From assembly GCA_963682175.1 (NCBI GenBank), contig OY821777.1, forward strand, positions 16,884,001 through 16,948,000: a stretch of DNA of 64,000 nt, given 5' to 3'. Shown here in pieces: positions 1-9,413 of this stretch; the stretch's first letter is position 1; each line of letters opens with the position of its first letter. The translations under genes were made by a program, and so were the position numbers. Below the pieces are notes generated by a model that was not told where the DNA came from, searched no databases, and was given only the letters and a program-made list of their open reading frames with translations. This DNA is from Triglochin maritima (taxonomy: Eukaryota; Streptophyta; Magnoliopsida; Alismatales; Juncaginaceae).

Positions 1-1314
1 CCAGAGGCAAATGGGAACCATTTTGAGGTCAAGCCTCAGTTTATTTCCATGCTCCCTCATTTCACTGGGAAAGGTGACCCCTATATCTTTCTCAGGGAAT
101 TTGAGGAGGTCTGTGCTATGTTCAAGCTGCAACAACTTAGCACAAACTCCATTCATCTTAGGCTTGTCCCCTTTGCACTTAAGGATGACGCCAAGAAGTG
201 GTTGTACAGCAACCAGGCAAATGCCTTCAGGACTTGGGATGAGTTTCAGTCTGCATTCCTCAAAAAGTATTTTCCAAATCATCGGACTCAAAAATTGAGG
301 AACGAAATCAATTCGTTCTATCAACATGAAACCGAATCATTTCATGCATACTTAGAGAGGTTCAAGGAGCTACTATCCTCATGCCCTCACCATGGCATTG
401 AGTTGTGGCGCCTGTGTCAGATTATCTACGAGGGTCTTCACATTCCATCTAGAACGCTCCTTGAGTCCATGTGTCAAGGAGAGTTCTTGGGAAAGGATGA
501 AAGGGAGGCATGGGCTTTCCTAGAAGACCTCGCCGAGAAAACAATGCAATGGGAGAGTGTGAGAGAACCACCTGCATCATCTAGTATAGGAGCGAGGATC
601 GCGAATGCAAACTCGACTAGATCGGGTTCCGCATTTGCTGTCGATTCCACTACGGCCACCGAGGCGCGCATGGCGGCCTTAATGCACCGTATGGATTCGA
701 TTGAGCTCCAAAACCAGCACGATGTATCTCATGTGTCTGCATCTGGTTCAGTTCCATGTCATTTATGTGGTAGGATAGGTCATATAGGGGGTGAGTGTGC
801 ATCCATTCCTCCTGAGATGGAACATGTAAATGCCATCTATGATAGATCCAGGAATGATCCATATTCATCATCATATAACCCTGGATGGAGGAACCACCCT
901 AATTTTTCATGGAACCATAACAATGCCCCAGGTGGTCCTTCAAACTTTTCTCGACCACCTAACCGACCACACTACCCTCCCATGCATTCAAAGTCTCATC
1001 AGCCACCCCAAAGTCAGAATACCAACCAACCAGGTTTCCCAAATTCTAACAACTTGGAAACCCGGTTTAATTCGCTTGAGAACTTAACTCGTGGACTTGA
1101 GAACTCTGTAAAAAACTTTATGTCATCCACGAGTCAAGGTCTCACTTCGAATCAGCAGACCATCAAATCTCTCGAGCTTCAGATGGGTCAGTTGGCTCAG
1201 TCTGTACATGAGCGAGAGAGAGGGAGTCTGCCTAGCCAACCTGTGGCTAACCCCCGTGCTCAACAGCACTCGAACATGCAAAATGCAAGTTCAAGACCAC
1301 AGGGGGGCAAGTGA
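1..1314 (+). CDS. gag: Gag polyprotein of family A (5' partial)
   Basis: Structural protein that would form the virus-like particle and package the element RNA. The frame is open from base 1 (Pro-Glu-Ala-Asn-Gly) to a TGA at 1312-1314. Comparison with the copy at 10599 shows that 45 N-terminal codons lie outside the window, giving about 482 residues in all. Visible parts are a retrotransposon-gag domain (around the motif [10 protein letters not shown]), a CX2CX4HX4C zinc knuckle ([14 protein letters not shown], near 757-798), and a Pro/Asn/Gln-rich tail with a predicted coiled stretch. It ends six bases after the run GGGGGGC, and the pol frame lies at -1 relative to it. Either the junction is read by -1 frameshifting or one G has been lost. 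Confidence 0.9.
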   Translation, partial: PEANGNHFEVKPQFISMLPHFTGKGDPYIFLREFEEVCAMFKLQQLSTNSIHLRLVPFALKDDAKKWLYSNQANAFRTWDEFQSAFLKKYFPNHRTQKLRNEINSFYQHETESFHAYLERFKELLSSCPHHGIELWRLCQIIYEGLHIPSRTLLESMCQGEFLGKDEREAWAFLEDLAEKTMQWESVREPPASSSIGARIANANSTRSGSAFAVDSTTATEARMAALMHRMDSIELQNQHDVSHVSASGSVPCHLCGRIGHIGGECASIPPEMEHVNAIYDRSRNDPYSSSYNPGWRNHPNFSWNHNNAPGGPSNFSRPPNRPHYPPMHSKSHQPPQSQNTNQPGFPNSNNLETRFNSLENLTRGLENSVKNFMSSTSQGLTSNQQTIKSLELQMGQLAQSVHERERGSLPSQPVANPRAQQHSNMQNASSRPQGGK

Positions 1315-4300
1315 ACTACGTGGAAGAACCTGTGGACCATGTTAATGTCATTGTGACCCTGAGAAATGGGAAGCAGGTCAACAACCACGTATCATTGCCA
1401 GAAAATCCATCTGTGCCACCCCTTTGTGGGAATGATGGTGAGGAAGAGGCCGAGGGTGAGAGTAATACACCAAAGCCTCCTTCTCCGGCTCCGCCCAAGA
1501 CATACCTACCAAGAGCTCCTTATCCTAGTAGGTTGTCTAAGAAACAGAGTGACAGTGTGGATAAGATGATGGAGATATTTAAGAAAGTGAATGTCAACAT
1601 TCCTTTGTTAGACATGATTCAACAAATACCTCCATATGCAAAATTCCTGAAGGATCTCTGTACAACTAAGAGGAAAACCAATGTCCCTAGCAAAGCCTTT
1701 TTGGCGGCTAATGTGAGTTCGATCATCTCGAACCCAACATACATAAAATTGAAGGACCCGGGCAGTCCAACAATTTCATGTATCATTGGGGACTCTCGCA
1801 TTAACAATGTTTTGCTAGATCTAGGGTCGGCGGTTAACCTCTTACCTGCTTCTCTGTATCAACGATTAAGCCTAGGCACTCTCAAGCCTACGAAAACAAC
1901 TTTGCAGTTGGCTGATCGTTCGATCAAAGTCCCGTTGGGGGTCATTGAAGATGTCCTAATCAAGGTCGGTGACTTCATATTTCCTGTTGATTTCGTCGTC
2001 CTTGAGACCGAACCAATTAAGACTACCCACTCTCAGATTCCATTGATTTTGGGTAGACCTTTTTTGGCGACGTCAAATGCCTTGATCAATTGTCGTACTG
2101 GACTCATGAAATTGTCGTTCGGGAACTTGACCGCGACATTCCATGTGTTCAATATGGCTAGGCAGCCGGCATCTTCCGAGGACCCCATGGAAGTCAAGCT
2201 TATCCGGGACTTGGAAGAAGAATTGGAAGAAGAGTACCCCCTGATTCATGAGAATTTAAATGATTACTTCATGGATGAGTCTGATCATGAAGAGGACGGG
2301 GGTGAGTTGAGCAATGATGTGCATGTTGTTCAGTACATGCGAGCTCCTCCTATCTTACATCTCGAGCTAGATATCACGCCTCGCCTGGAGGAGCCACCCA
2401 CACCTGAGCTCAAAGAACTCCCCAAGGAATTGAAACACGTTTTTCTTGGTCCCGATAGGTCATTTCTGGTGATTATTTCATCGACGTTGACTGGTGATCA
2501 GGAAGAACGGTTGATTCAAGTCCTAAAGGAGCACAAATCCGCCATTGGGTGGTCCTTGAGGGACATCAAAGGGATAAGTCCCGACGTCGTGCAGCACCAC
2601 ATCTTTATGGAGGATGAGGCACGACCACGTCGCGACCCACAGAGGCGTTTAAATCCAGCCATGACAGAAGTAGTTAAGAAAGAGATCATCAAGTGTTTAG
2701 ATCATGGCATCATTTTTCCCATTTCGGACAGTACTTGGGTAAGTCCTGTCCAGGTTGTGCCCAAGAAGTCGGGTATCACCGTTGTCCAGAATGACAACAA
2801 TGAGCTTGTACCCACACGACTTCAAACTGGGTGGCGAGTGTGTATTGACTATAGGAAGTTGAATGCGGTCACGCGTAAGGACCACTTCCCTCTACCTTTC
2901 ATCGACCAGATGTTGGAGAGACTCGCCGGGCACGCCTATTACTGTTTCCTTGATGGTTATTCGGGGTACAATCAAATCCCAGTCGCCCCCGAAGACCAGG
3001 AGAAAACCACGTTCACTTGTCCTTTTGGGACGTTTGCCTATAGACGGATGCCTTTTGGGCTATGCAATGCACCTGCAACATTCCAACGTTGCATGTTAAG
3101 TATCTTTTCCGATATGGTCGAGAACTTCCTTGAGATCTTCATGGATGATTTCTCGGTTCATGGTACCTCCTTTGATGAGTGCTTGCACCACTTGAGCCTT
3201 GTTCTCAAAAGGTGTTCGGAAACAAACTTAGCCCTTAATTGGGAAAAGTGTCATTTCATGGTCACAAAAGGCATCGTGTTGGGTCACGTGGTATCTTGTG
3301 ATGGTATCGAGGTGGATAGGGCAAAGATTGAGCTTATTTCTAAGCTTCCGCCACCCACCTCGGTAAAAGAAATCCGTTCATTCCTTGGACACGCCAGTTT
3401 TTACCGGCGATTCATTAAGGATTTCAGCAAGATAGCTCGTCCTTTGACGAGCTTGCTTGCTAAAGGAACCTCCTTTGAGTTCACACCCGAGTGCCTGACA
3501 GCTTTTGAGTTTCTGAAGCGTGAGTTGACCTCCGCTCCTATTATTAAGGCACCGGTGTGGACTCTACCGTTCGAGCTGATGTGTGATGCTTCTGATTACG
3601 CGATAGGAGCAGTTTTGGGTCAGAAAGTCGACAAATTGTCTCATGTGATCTATTATGCAAGTCGTACTCTCAATGACGCCCAACTCAACTACTCCGTTAC
3701 TGAGAAAGAGTTCCTCGCGATCATATTTGCGTTGGAAAAATTACGTCAGTACCTCATAGGGTCGCATGTCATCATCTACACTGATCACTCAGCTCTTCGC
3801 TACCTTTTGTCTAAAAAGGATGCGAAACCCCGTCTCTTGCGTTGGATCTTGTTGTTACAAGAATTCGACCTTGAAATACGGGACAAGAAGGGATGCGAGA
3901 ATGTCGTGGCTGATCACCTATCTCGCATCCCCATCGATCTTTCACCGGATCCACCGGTGAACGAGTTTTTTCCTGATGAGAACCTTATGGCAATAGCCTC
4001 ACCTCCCTGGTTCGCTGACATTGTGAACTATTTAGCAACCAGGGAGGTGCCGGCTCATTGGAGACACAGTGAGACAGCGAAGTTCAAGTCGTTAGTCAAG
4101 CACTTCTATTGGGATGATCCATACTTATTTAAGTATTGTGCTGATCAAATCATAAGGAGGTGCATTCCTGACGACGAGATTCAGAGTGTCTTGTCCTTTT
4201 GCCATAAGGAGGCATGTGGTGGGCACTTCGGTGCCAAGAAAACCGCTGCCAAAGTACTCCAATGCGGTTTTTACTGGCCCACGTTGTTCCAAGACGCTTT

Positions 4301-5312
4301 TGCATTTTGCAAAGCTTGCGATAGGTGTCAACGTGTGGGCCGCATTGGTAGACGAGATATGATGCCACTCAATCCCATCTTAGTGGTTAACATCTTTGAT
4401 GTTTGGGGAATTGACTTCATGGGTCCTTTCCCCGTGTCCCATGGTCACACTTACATCCTGGTGGCGGTCGATTATGTGTCAAAGTGGGTTGAAGCAATCC
4501 CCACTCGCACTAACGATCGCAAGGTTGTGATCAAATTTCTTAAAGAACACATCTTCGCGAGGTTTGGGACACCTCGTTGTATCATAAGTGATCGGGGGAC
4601 ACACTTTGTGAACCGATCCCTTGAGGCAGTGCTGAGGAAATACTCCATCACGCACAAGTTGGCCACACCTTATCATCCTCAAACCTGTGGCCAGGTGGAA
4701 ATTTCCAACCGTCAACTCAAGCAAATTCTTGAGAAAACGGTTAATGCTTCAAGGAAAGATTGGTCGGTCAAGCTTAATGATGCATTGTGGGCTTTCCGCA
4801 CTGCATTTAAAACCGACCTTGGCATGTCCCCCTACCGGCAAGTTTATGGCAAAACTTGCCATCTTCCGGTAGAACTTGAGCACCAGGCATTATGGGCAAT
4901 CAAACATCTTAACATGAGTCTTGATGTTTCCGGTGCCAATCGCAAGTTAGACCTCAACGAGTTGGAGGAGTTGAGAAATGAAGCTTATGAGAATGCCAAG
5001 ATCTGCAAGTCCCGCACTAAAATTTTCCACGATCGCTTGGTGCGAATCAAAACCTTCGAGGTGGGACAAAAGGTCTTGTTGTATAATTCTCGCCTCCACT
5101 TGTTTCCGGGGAAACTTCGGAGCCGTTGGTCAGGTCCCTTCATTGTTTTAACCATCTCCCCTCATGGGGCGGTTGAGATTCAAAATCCTAGGAATGGGGA
5201 CGTGTTCAAAGTTAATGGACAACGCCTCAAACCATACTTGGAAGGGACCACGGCAGAGGTCGAGGAGGAAGTCGTGCCTTTGCACGAACTCCCCACGGAT
5301 GTGGTCACTTGA
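1311..5312 (+). CDS. pol: Pol polyprotein of family A: protease, reverse transcriptase, RNase H, integrase
   Basis: One uninterrupted frame of 1333 codons. The protease active site reads DLGSAVN, Asp at about residue 170, with the downstream LILGRPFL strand. RT carries [22 protein letters not shown] and the catalytic FMDD (about 611-613). RNase H shows CDAS (Asp about 762), EKEFLAI and TDHSALRYL. Integrase has an HHCC zinc module (CHKEACGGH about 964, then CKACDRC) and the DDE triad Asp1035, Asp1094 and Glu1130, the last two separated by 35 residues as is usual. No chromodomain follows, as expected for Athila/Tat elements. The frame starts inside the end of gag and has no obvious ATG of its own, so it is probably made as a gag-pol fusion. 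All catalytic residues I can check are present. Confidence 0.95.
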   Translation: MNYVEEPVDHVNVIVTLRNGKQVNNHVSLPENPSVPPLCGNDGEEEAEGESNTPKPPSPAPPKTYLPRAPYPSRLSKKQSDSVDKMMEIFKKVNVNIPLLDMIQQIPPYAKFLKDLCTTKRKTNVPSKAFLAANVSSIISNPTYIKLKDPGSPTISCIIGDSRINNVLLDLGSAVNLLPASLYQRLSLGTLKPTKTTLQLADRSIKVPLGVIEDVLIKVGDFIFPVDFVVLETEPIKTTHSQIPLILGRPFLATSNALINCRTGLMKLSFGNLTATFHVFNMARQPASSEDPMEVKLIRDLEEELEEEYPLIHENLNDYFMDESDHEEDGGELSNDVHVVQYMRAPPILHLELDITPRLEEPPTPELKELPKELKHVFLGPDRSFLVIISSTLTGDQEERLIQVLKEHKSAIGWSLRDIKGISPDVVQHHIFMEDEARPRRDPQRRLNPAMTEVVKKEIIKCLDHGIIFPISDSTWVSPVQVVPKKSGITVVQNDNNELVPTRLQTGWRVCIDYRKLNAVTRKDHFPLPFIDQMLERLAGHAYYCFLDGYSGYNQIPVAPEDQEKTTFTCPFGTFAYRRMPFGLCNAPATFQRCMLSIFSDMVENFLEIFMDDFSVHGTSFDECLHHLSLVLKRCSETNLALNWEKCHFMVTKGIVLGHVVSCDGIEVDRAKIELISKLPPPTSVKEIRSFLGHASFYRRFIKDFSKIARPLTSLLAKGTSFEFTPECLTAFEFLKRELTSAPIIKAPVWTLPFELMCDASDYAIGAVLGQKVDKLSHVIYYASRTLNDAQLNYSVTEKEFLAIIFALEKLRQYLIGSHVIIYTDHSALRYLLSKKDAKPRLLRWILLLQEFDLEIRDKKGCENVVADHLSRIPIDLSPDPPVNEFFPDENLMAIASPPWFADIVNYLATREVPAHWRHSETAKFKSLVKHFYWDDPYLFKYCADQIIRRCIPDDEIQSVLSFCHKEACGGHFGAKKTAAKVLQCGFYWPTLFQDAFAFCKACDRCQRVGRIGRRDMMPLNPILVVNIFDVWGIDFMGPFPVSHGHTYILVAVDYVSKWVEAIPTRTNDRKVVIKFLKEHIFARFGTPRCIISDRGTHFVNRSLEAVLRKYSITHKLATPYHPQTCGQVEISNRQLKQILEKTVNASRKDWSVKLNDALWAFRTAFKTDLGMSPYRQVYGKTCHLPVELEHQALWAIKHLNMSLDVSGANRKLDLNELEELRNEAYENAKICKSRTKIFHDRLVRIKTFEVGQKVLLYNSRLHLFPGKLRSRWSGPFIVLTISPHGAVEIQNPRNGDVFKVNGQRLKPYLEGTTAEVEEEVVPLHELPTDVVT

Positions 5313-5769
5313 TGTGGTCCATCCCTCCATCTGTTTGTATATATCTTTGCTTTGTTAAAAAAAAAAAAACCAAAAAAAAAAAAAACCAAAAATAAAATAA
5401 AATTGGAAGACCTATGTGATATTTGCCCTTTCCCTTGTTTAAAAACGCGTTTTCCCCTGACCTACGCATTATTCCAGCAAGAGAAAACGCGTTTCTCTTC
5501 CAGATCGCGCCTCCACCGAAACATCTTCCCCAGATCCGCTGAACGGACCGCTAATTAGCGGTTTGGCACCGCCGTTCAGCGGTCTGTTGTTCTTCGTTTC
5601 CTTGTTGGCTTCGTCTGGGGTTTATTTTGGGGAGTATTAGCTTTGTGCGTGGTTGGGAGTCTGTTTTGCTTCTGGAATCAGCGTGGGCTGGTCTTCTCTC
5701 CGCTCGTTCCGTGATTCGTCTTCGCCGTCGTGTGCCTCGCCGCTAAAGCTCGTCAAGGTAGGTTCAGGT
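5313..5769 (+). other. Spacer between pol and ORF3 with A-tracts and a nested palindrome
   Basis: Non-coding. It begins with two poly-A tracts (5356-5395). At 5536-5582 an 11-bp inverted repeat (CCGCTGAACGG / CCGTTCAGCGG) encloses the perfect palindrome ACCGCTAATTAGCGGT (5547-5562). The same ACCGC-type palindromes recur in the LTR (8361-8398) and leader (9550-9586). The region probably serves as the leader or splice-acceptor region for ORF3 expression; that role is inference. Confidence 0.7.
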
Positions 5770-6663
5770 ATGGCCAGCCATCATTTAATTCCAGAACTCA
5801 ATTTTGCCTCCCTGATTCGTGAATTCGGAGAACCCTTCTACGATCGAATCGTAGCTAAAGGGTGGTACCATTTATTGTATGAGGGCGATGAATCCATGTA
5901 CGTAGAGCCTCTCGTACATGAATTCTTTGCTAAACTCGAGCGTGACCAGACCGGTCCACTCGAGTTCAGTATCACTCTCAGAGGGGTGAAACACACCGTG
6001 ACACCCCAGCTCATCTCTGACGCGACTGGGATCCCCTTGGTTGATGAGTTCGCACCCACCCATGATATCAATTTTTATCGATCTATGCTTGGGCGTGGGC
6101 AGCCTATTTCATCACATGGGGGAGTACCTAATGCGCACATTTACTCCAATGTGCACATTGTAGCCAGGTGGGTATGTAGAAATGTGTTGGGCCAAGAGCG
6201 GACCTCCACATTTTTTACACCTAGTTTGCGAATCGTGTATAGTCTGATGGACGGTTCACCACACTGCATTTGTCGAACATTGTTCGACGTTTTAGTGAAC
6301 GCCAGGCTGAAAGATATACACTGTTTGCCGACTCTGGTTACCAAATTGTGTGGCATGTTGGACACCCCACGATTTGAGCGCATGCTGAGGCGCCAAGGCA
6401 CCGACCTCGAGGTAGCGAAGATGACCCCGTCATTTCGCCATTGCCTTCCTGAGGCATGGGTGCCTGACTATATGGAGGAGGATGTTAGGGCCAGTTCCTC
6501 GAGCTCGTCTGTGAGCTCAGGAACGCTCTTTAACACCGACATTTCTGAGATGGCGGTCGAGCAGCAGAACGTCATCTTAGCCAAGCAAAACCGGAAGATC
6601 TATAGGAAGTTGTCGGCTCTGGAGAGAGGTGCCTCTTCAGGCACTTCTGGTCGTCGTCATTAG
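5770..6663 (+). CDS. Third ORF of family A (plant transposon protein-like, env position)
   Basis: 297 codons from the first ATG of an open frame that extends upstream to about 5650. It sits where Athila elements carry their env-like gene. The protein reads MASHHLIPELNF..., then a domain with FYDRIVAKGWYHLL, SITLRGVKHTVTPQLISDATGIPLV and a Cys/His-containing stretch, which I recognise as the kind of domain called 'putative plant transposon protein' in plant annotations. It is not a typical membrane glycoprotein: I see no signal peptide and no long hydrophobic segment. The C-terminus (about 260-297) is Ser-rich followed by a short coiled coil (VEQQNVILAKQNRKIYRKLSALE). Function unknown. The frame is intact, which suggests recent use. 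Confidence 0.72.
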   Translation: MASHHLIPELNFASLIREFGEPFYDRIVAKGWYHLLYEGDESMYVEPLVHEFFAKLERDQTGPLEFSITLRGVKHTVTPQLISDATGIPLVDEFAPTHDINFYRSMLGRGQPISSHGGVPNAHIYSNVHIVARWVCRNVLGQERTSTFFTPSLRIVYSLMDGSPHCICRTLFDVLVNARLKDIHCLPTLVTKLCGMLDTPRFERMLRRQGTDLEVAKMTPSFRHCLPEAWVPDYMEEDVRASSSSSSVSSGTLFNTDISEMAVEQQNVILAKQNRKIYRKLSALERGASSGTSGRRH

Positions 6664-6700
6664 TCCGGTACACCCTATCCATGCATTGACACCATTTTGC

Positions 6701-6739
6701 CATACATTGAGGACAATGCATGGATTAGGTGTGGGGGGG
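6701..6739 (+). promoter_or_regulatory. Post-ORF hairpin followed by an internal polypurine tract (family A)
   Basis: CATACATTG-AGGA-CAATGCATG folds with one mismatch. An alternative 10-bp pairing joins CCATGCATTG (6679-6688) to CAATGCATGG (6714-6723). Directly after it comes AGGTGTGGGGGGG, a near copy of the 3' polypurine tract at 7977-7988. The same hairpin plus tract follows gag-pro in both B copies (14013-14050, 56490-56530). Confidence 0.65.
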
Positions 6740-7839
6740 TCTTTTCACGTTTGTACATAGTTTGTGTCTTTTTTTTTGTTTTTTTGTTTTCTTTTGTGTG
6801 CATTGTTAGGGTCATGTTAGTGTGCCGCATTTAATATCGATATATCTGCTTGCCATGATCCTTGGGTGACTTGTCTTCTTTTGCTTGCCTAGTGCTTTAA
6901 AATTTTCACATTTCTTTCAAAATCTTCATGTGTTTGCGAAAGAAAATGTTTTTGTGGGTTTTGCGTGTGTTTAGCATGTGCAAAACCGTTGAGAGGCAAA
7001 GTAAAAAGAAAGCTCCCAAAATTGTCTTGAACTTGATGCATTAGGATTTCTAGTTTACTGACTTTAGGTCTTATCGAGTCGTTAGGATGCACCCCGGTTT
7101 TCCCTCGGGGGGCGTGTAATCATAGGGTTTCAGTACTCAAACATTTAAAGAAGTCCACCCTGAACCTAGTGAGTCAAATAATTCGTGTCTGTTAGTATAA
7201 GGAAGTTTGTCGTAGTCAAGGGCCCTTAATCTTTTTTTTTGTGAAACTTAAGTGTAGGGGTTTTGGTTCCCATGTAGATAAATGAATAAGTGGTGTTCTC
7301 TCTTCTCGCACGGCTCCTATCACTCGGGAAAGTAGGTCTGAGGGGACTTTGTGCCTGGTGCTTTCGAGTCATCTGACTTGGGATGCACCGACCGAACTCC
7401 CGTTACACGGGTGGTAGGGATCGCCCTATGTGGAGATTTGGGGGAAGGTGTACGTGATAGTGTAAGTCCTCATAGGCAATGATGCACGAAACCTGACCCT
7501 GGGAGAATCAAACACCAACCAATAAAACGTTCCAAAGAAAAAAAAAAGAAAAAAAAAGAAAAAAAGAGTCAAATAAGAACCAAAATGGACTTTACACGTT
7601 GTATCACATTCAGAAGTTAAGGTTGTCAATGTCTTTCACTTAATTCCTTAGTTAACTCTCACGAATAACTCATTAGGCTAGGTGTGTGGACTGATTACAT
7701 TTATAGAGTCGACCCGTAGTATTACCGCATCCATGATCGACAAAATAAGTCCAACGAGTCGTGTAGCTAGATTGATTAATGCATCTTGTTCGGATTTTGT
7801 GGGTATATCCGCTGAAAACCCTCAGGAGACAACACTCCT
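6740..7839 (+). other. Family A 3' non-coding region
   Basis: About 1.1 kb with no credible gene. It holds T-rich and A-rich tracts (for example 7538-7566). The part near 7360-7430 (gagtca...cgaactc...acacgg) loosely resembles the B region at 14450-14540, suggesting common descent or a shared RNA structure. Confidence 0.6.
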
Positions 7840-7891
7840 CCTCCTTGGCGACAAGGAGGTTTAACGGCTTGTTGCACATGCTAAGTGCAAC
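7840..7891 (+). promoter_or_regulatory. Conserved twin RNA hairpin upstream of the 3' polypurine tract (family A)
   Basis: First hairpin 7840-7859: stem CCTCCTTG/CAAGGAGG with loop GCGA (GNRA type). Second hairpin 7871-7891: stem GTTGCAC/GTGCAAC with loop ATGCTAA. Both recur at the same place in family B (57389-57440 and 14922-14973). The first stem shows compensatory changes in the B copy at 14.9 kb. Role unknown; it lies in the genomic RNA between the last ORF and the polypurine tract. Confidence 0.7.
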
Positions 7892-7952
7892 CGTGATTCC
7901 TACGAAAGTGAGTTAGGATTTCTTGTTTTTCGTATGCTTTTCTCTTTCTTTG

Positions 7953-7988
7953 TTTTGCTCGGGACTAGCAAAAGTTAGGTGTGGGGGT
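7953..7988 (+). promoter_or_regulatory. 3' polypurine tract with adjoining hairpin (family A)
   Basis: AGGTGTGGGGGT (7977-7988) lies three bases before the LTR start and is the plus-strand primer site expected for an LTR element. Just before it, TTTTGCT (7953-7959) pairs with AGCAAAA (7967-7973). In the B copies this stem is one base pair longer. Confidence 0.85.
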
Positions 7989-8360
7989 ATTTGATTGACA
8001 TCATTTCATGCTCATATTTGTATCTTATATCCATTATCTTTCACCTAAACAATGCTATGTCACGAGTTTTATGTTTAGTTTTCAGGAATAAACAGGTTTG
8101 AAGAGATGAAGCATAAAAGGACCCAAAAGCTGTGAAAAATGACTGAATTGTGAGATCTGGGGACCAAGATGCAAGGAAAAAGGACCTGATTGCAAGACAG
8201 AAGGACCTAAGAGCAAAACAGAATACTCCACACCATCATGGGGAGTATTTTACCAATTCGATTCGGGTCGGAGCTCCAACAAGTCAAGTAACCGCATCCA
8301 AGACCAACAATACCATCCAGGAAAGCCTCCAAGAAAGCCCAGACGAATCCGGACCCTGTA

Positions 8361-8398
8361 GACCGCCAATTGGCGGTCTGGAACCGCTAATTGGCGGT
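8361..8398. repeat. Paired palindromes in the family A LTR
   Basis: GACCGCCAATTGGCGGTC (8361-8378) is a perfect 18-bp palindrome, followed four bases later by ACCGCTAATTGGCGGT (8383-8398, one mismatch). It lies about 80 bp upstream of the USE-like box. Confidence 0.85.
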
Positions 8399-8476
8399 CC
8401 AGGTGGATCCGAATCCGTTTAGCTTTTTCTGGTGTGTGTATTAGAGCGCTCTTATTCTATTTATGGTATTTGTTTA

Positions 8477-8528
8477 GTCCCACATCGGGGGATTGTCCCG
8501 GTTTAGCTTTTTCCATGGCTATAAATAG
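8477..8528 (+). promoter_or_regulatory. Family A promoter: snRNA-type USE plus TATA box
   Basis: GTCCCACATCG (8477-8487) equals the plant snRNA upstream sequence element. TATAAATAG starts at 8520, 32 bases further on, the spacing known for Pol II-type plant snRNA promoters. The related solo LTR at 19417-20884 keeps the TATA box but has lost the USE. Confidence 0.65.
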
Positions 8529-9396
8529 AACTCTTCACCTTCCATTGTAATTACTCGATGCTTGTGGCCATTCTCCCTAATTGAAGTGGAAGCCTTGAAG
8601 CAAGAAACTCAATAGGGAGATGCTACTGGTCTTGTGAGTCTTCAATTAATAAAATTTTCTTTGTTTTGTGCTTCTTTTATTGTTGATGCATGTTTTAGTT
8701 TAATTGTCTTTTATTAAATCTAGCTTTGTTAATATGCCTTCTTATTTTAGTGTAATAGTTAGGGTAATGTGTAGTGAGTAAAACCACTCCCCTTTTGGGG
8801 GGTGGAGATGATTATCATATATGCAATTAAGGAAGGAAGGATGTTTATGTTAAAATGTGTTGGTTAATATGAATGCATACTTGCTTGTTAGAATAGAACA
8901 CTTCACTAGATGGGTTTTGCCATGATAAGTAGACACCTCCCATACTTGTTTAGTTTCTTAAATAACCAGCTTGTGTTTATGAATGTTAATCAAAATAGGT
9001 TAGTGATTTAATTGATGGGTTTTACCATGATAAGTAGACACCTCCCATACATGCAAACACTACCTACACTTGTGCCTATAGGAAGATATTTTTGCCTCCT
9101 TATTGTGTATGTGTAGTCACTCCACCCCCTAAGGGGTCTCTCTCTCTTACTGATTTCTCCATAGTGTCAAGTTTCTCTAGCTTAGTTGAAGTATTCGTTT
9201 GTTTTGTTTCCTTCGCATTTGCTTCTTCGTGTTACCATAGTTTAGGTTAGCATAAACAACTTTCTTCCATCTTTCTTTGCCACTTGATTTCTGATAAGCA
9301 AGAGCAAGCTCACCTCCCTGAGGACGGCCCATACTTGCCACCGCTTCATCGCGGCCGTGCACTTGCGGTAGAAATATAAAACGTTCAACAAGTTTT

Positions 9397-9413
9397 TGGC
9401 GCCGTTGCCGGGG
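9397..9413 (+). promoter_or_regulatory. Primer binding site, Asp-tRNA type
   Basis: TGGCGCCGTTGCCGGGG lies six bases after the LTR and is complementary to the 3' end of plant tRNA-Asp(GUC). The same 17 bases follow the B LTRs (52541, and inverted at 17676-17692). Confidence 0.93.

Larger units (their letters stand above)
1..7991 (+). mobile_element. Athila-like Ty3/gypsy element, family A copy 1 (interior, 5' end outside window)
   Basis: Interior of an LTR retrotransposon in the order gag, protease, RT, RNase H, integrase, extra ORF, long 3' non-coding region and polypurine tract, ending at the LTR that begins at 7992. The gag/protease style, integrase without chromodomain, third ORF and Asp-tRNA primer site (seen after the LTR at 9397) fit the Athila lineage. 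Its 5' LTR and the first 45 gag codons lie left of the window: base 1 aligns with base 10734 of the second A copy, and the 1.1 kb shared with it differs at roughly eight positions by eye. Pol is uninterrupted, so the family was recently autonomous. Confidence 0.93.
7992..9390 (+). repeat. LTR of family A (3' LTR of copy 1 and 5' LTR of copy 2)
   Basis: 1399 bp, beginning TGATTGACATC after the polypurine tract and ending GTTCAACA just before the primer site. The solo relative at 19417-20884 ends in TCAATCA, matching TGATTGA as terminal inverted repeats. A TATA box (TATAAATAG, 8520) gives the promoter. One LTR placed between two interiors is the classic product of recombination between LTRs of neighbouring copies. 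Confidence 0.93.

Noticed and set aside
5770..6663. Retroviral-type envelope protein
   Set aside because: Position fits, but there is no signal peptide, transmembrane segment or glycoprotein character.
9397..9413. tRNA-Asp gene fragment
   Set aside because: Only the 17 bases of a primer binding site next to an LTR, not a tRNA gene. The same applies to 17676-17692 and 52541-52557.
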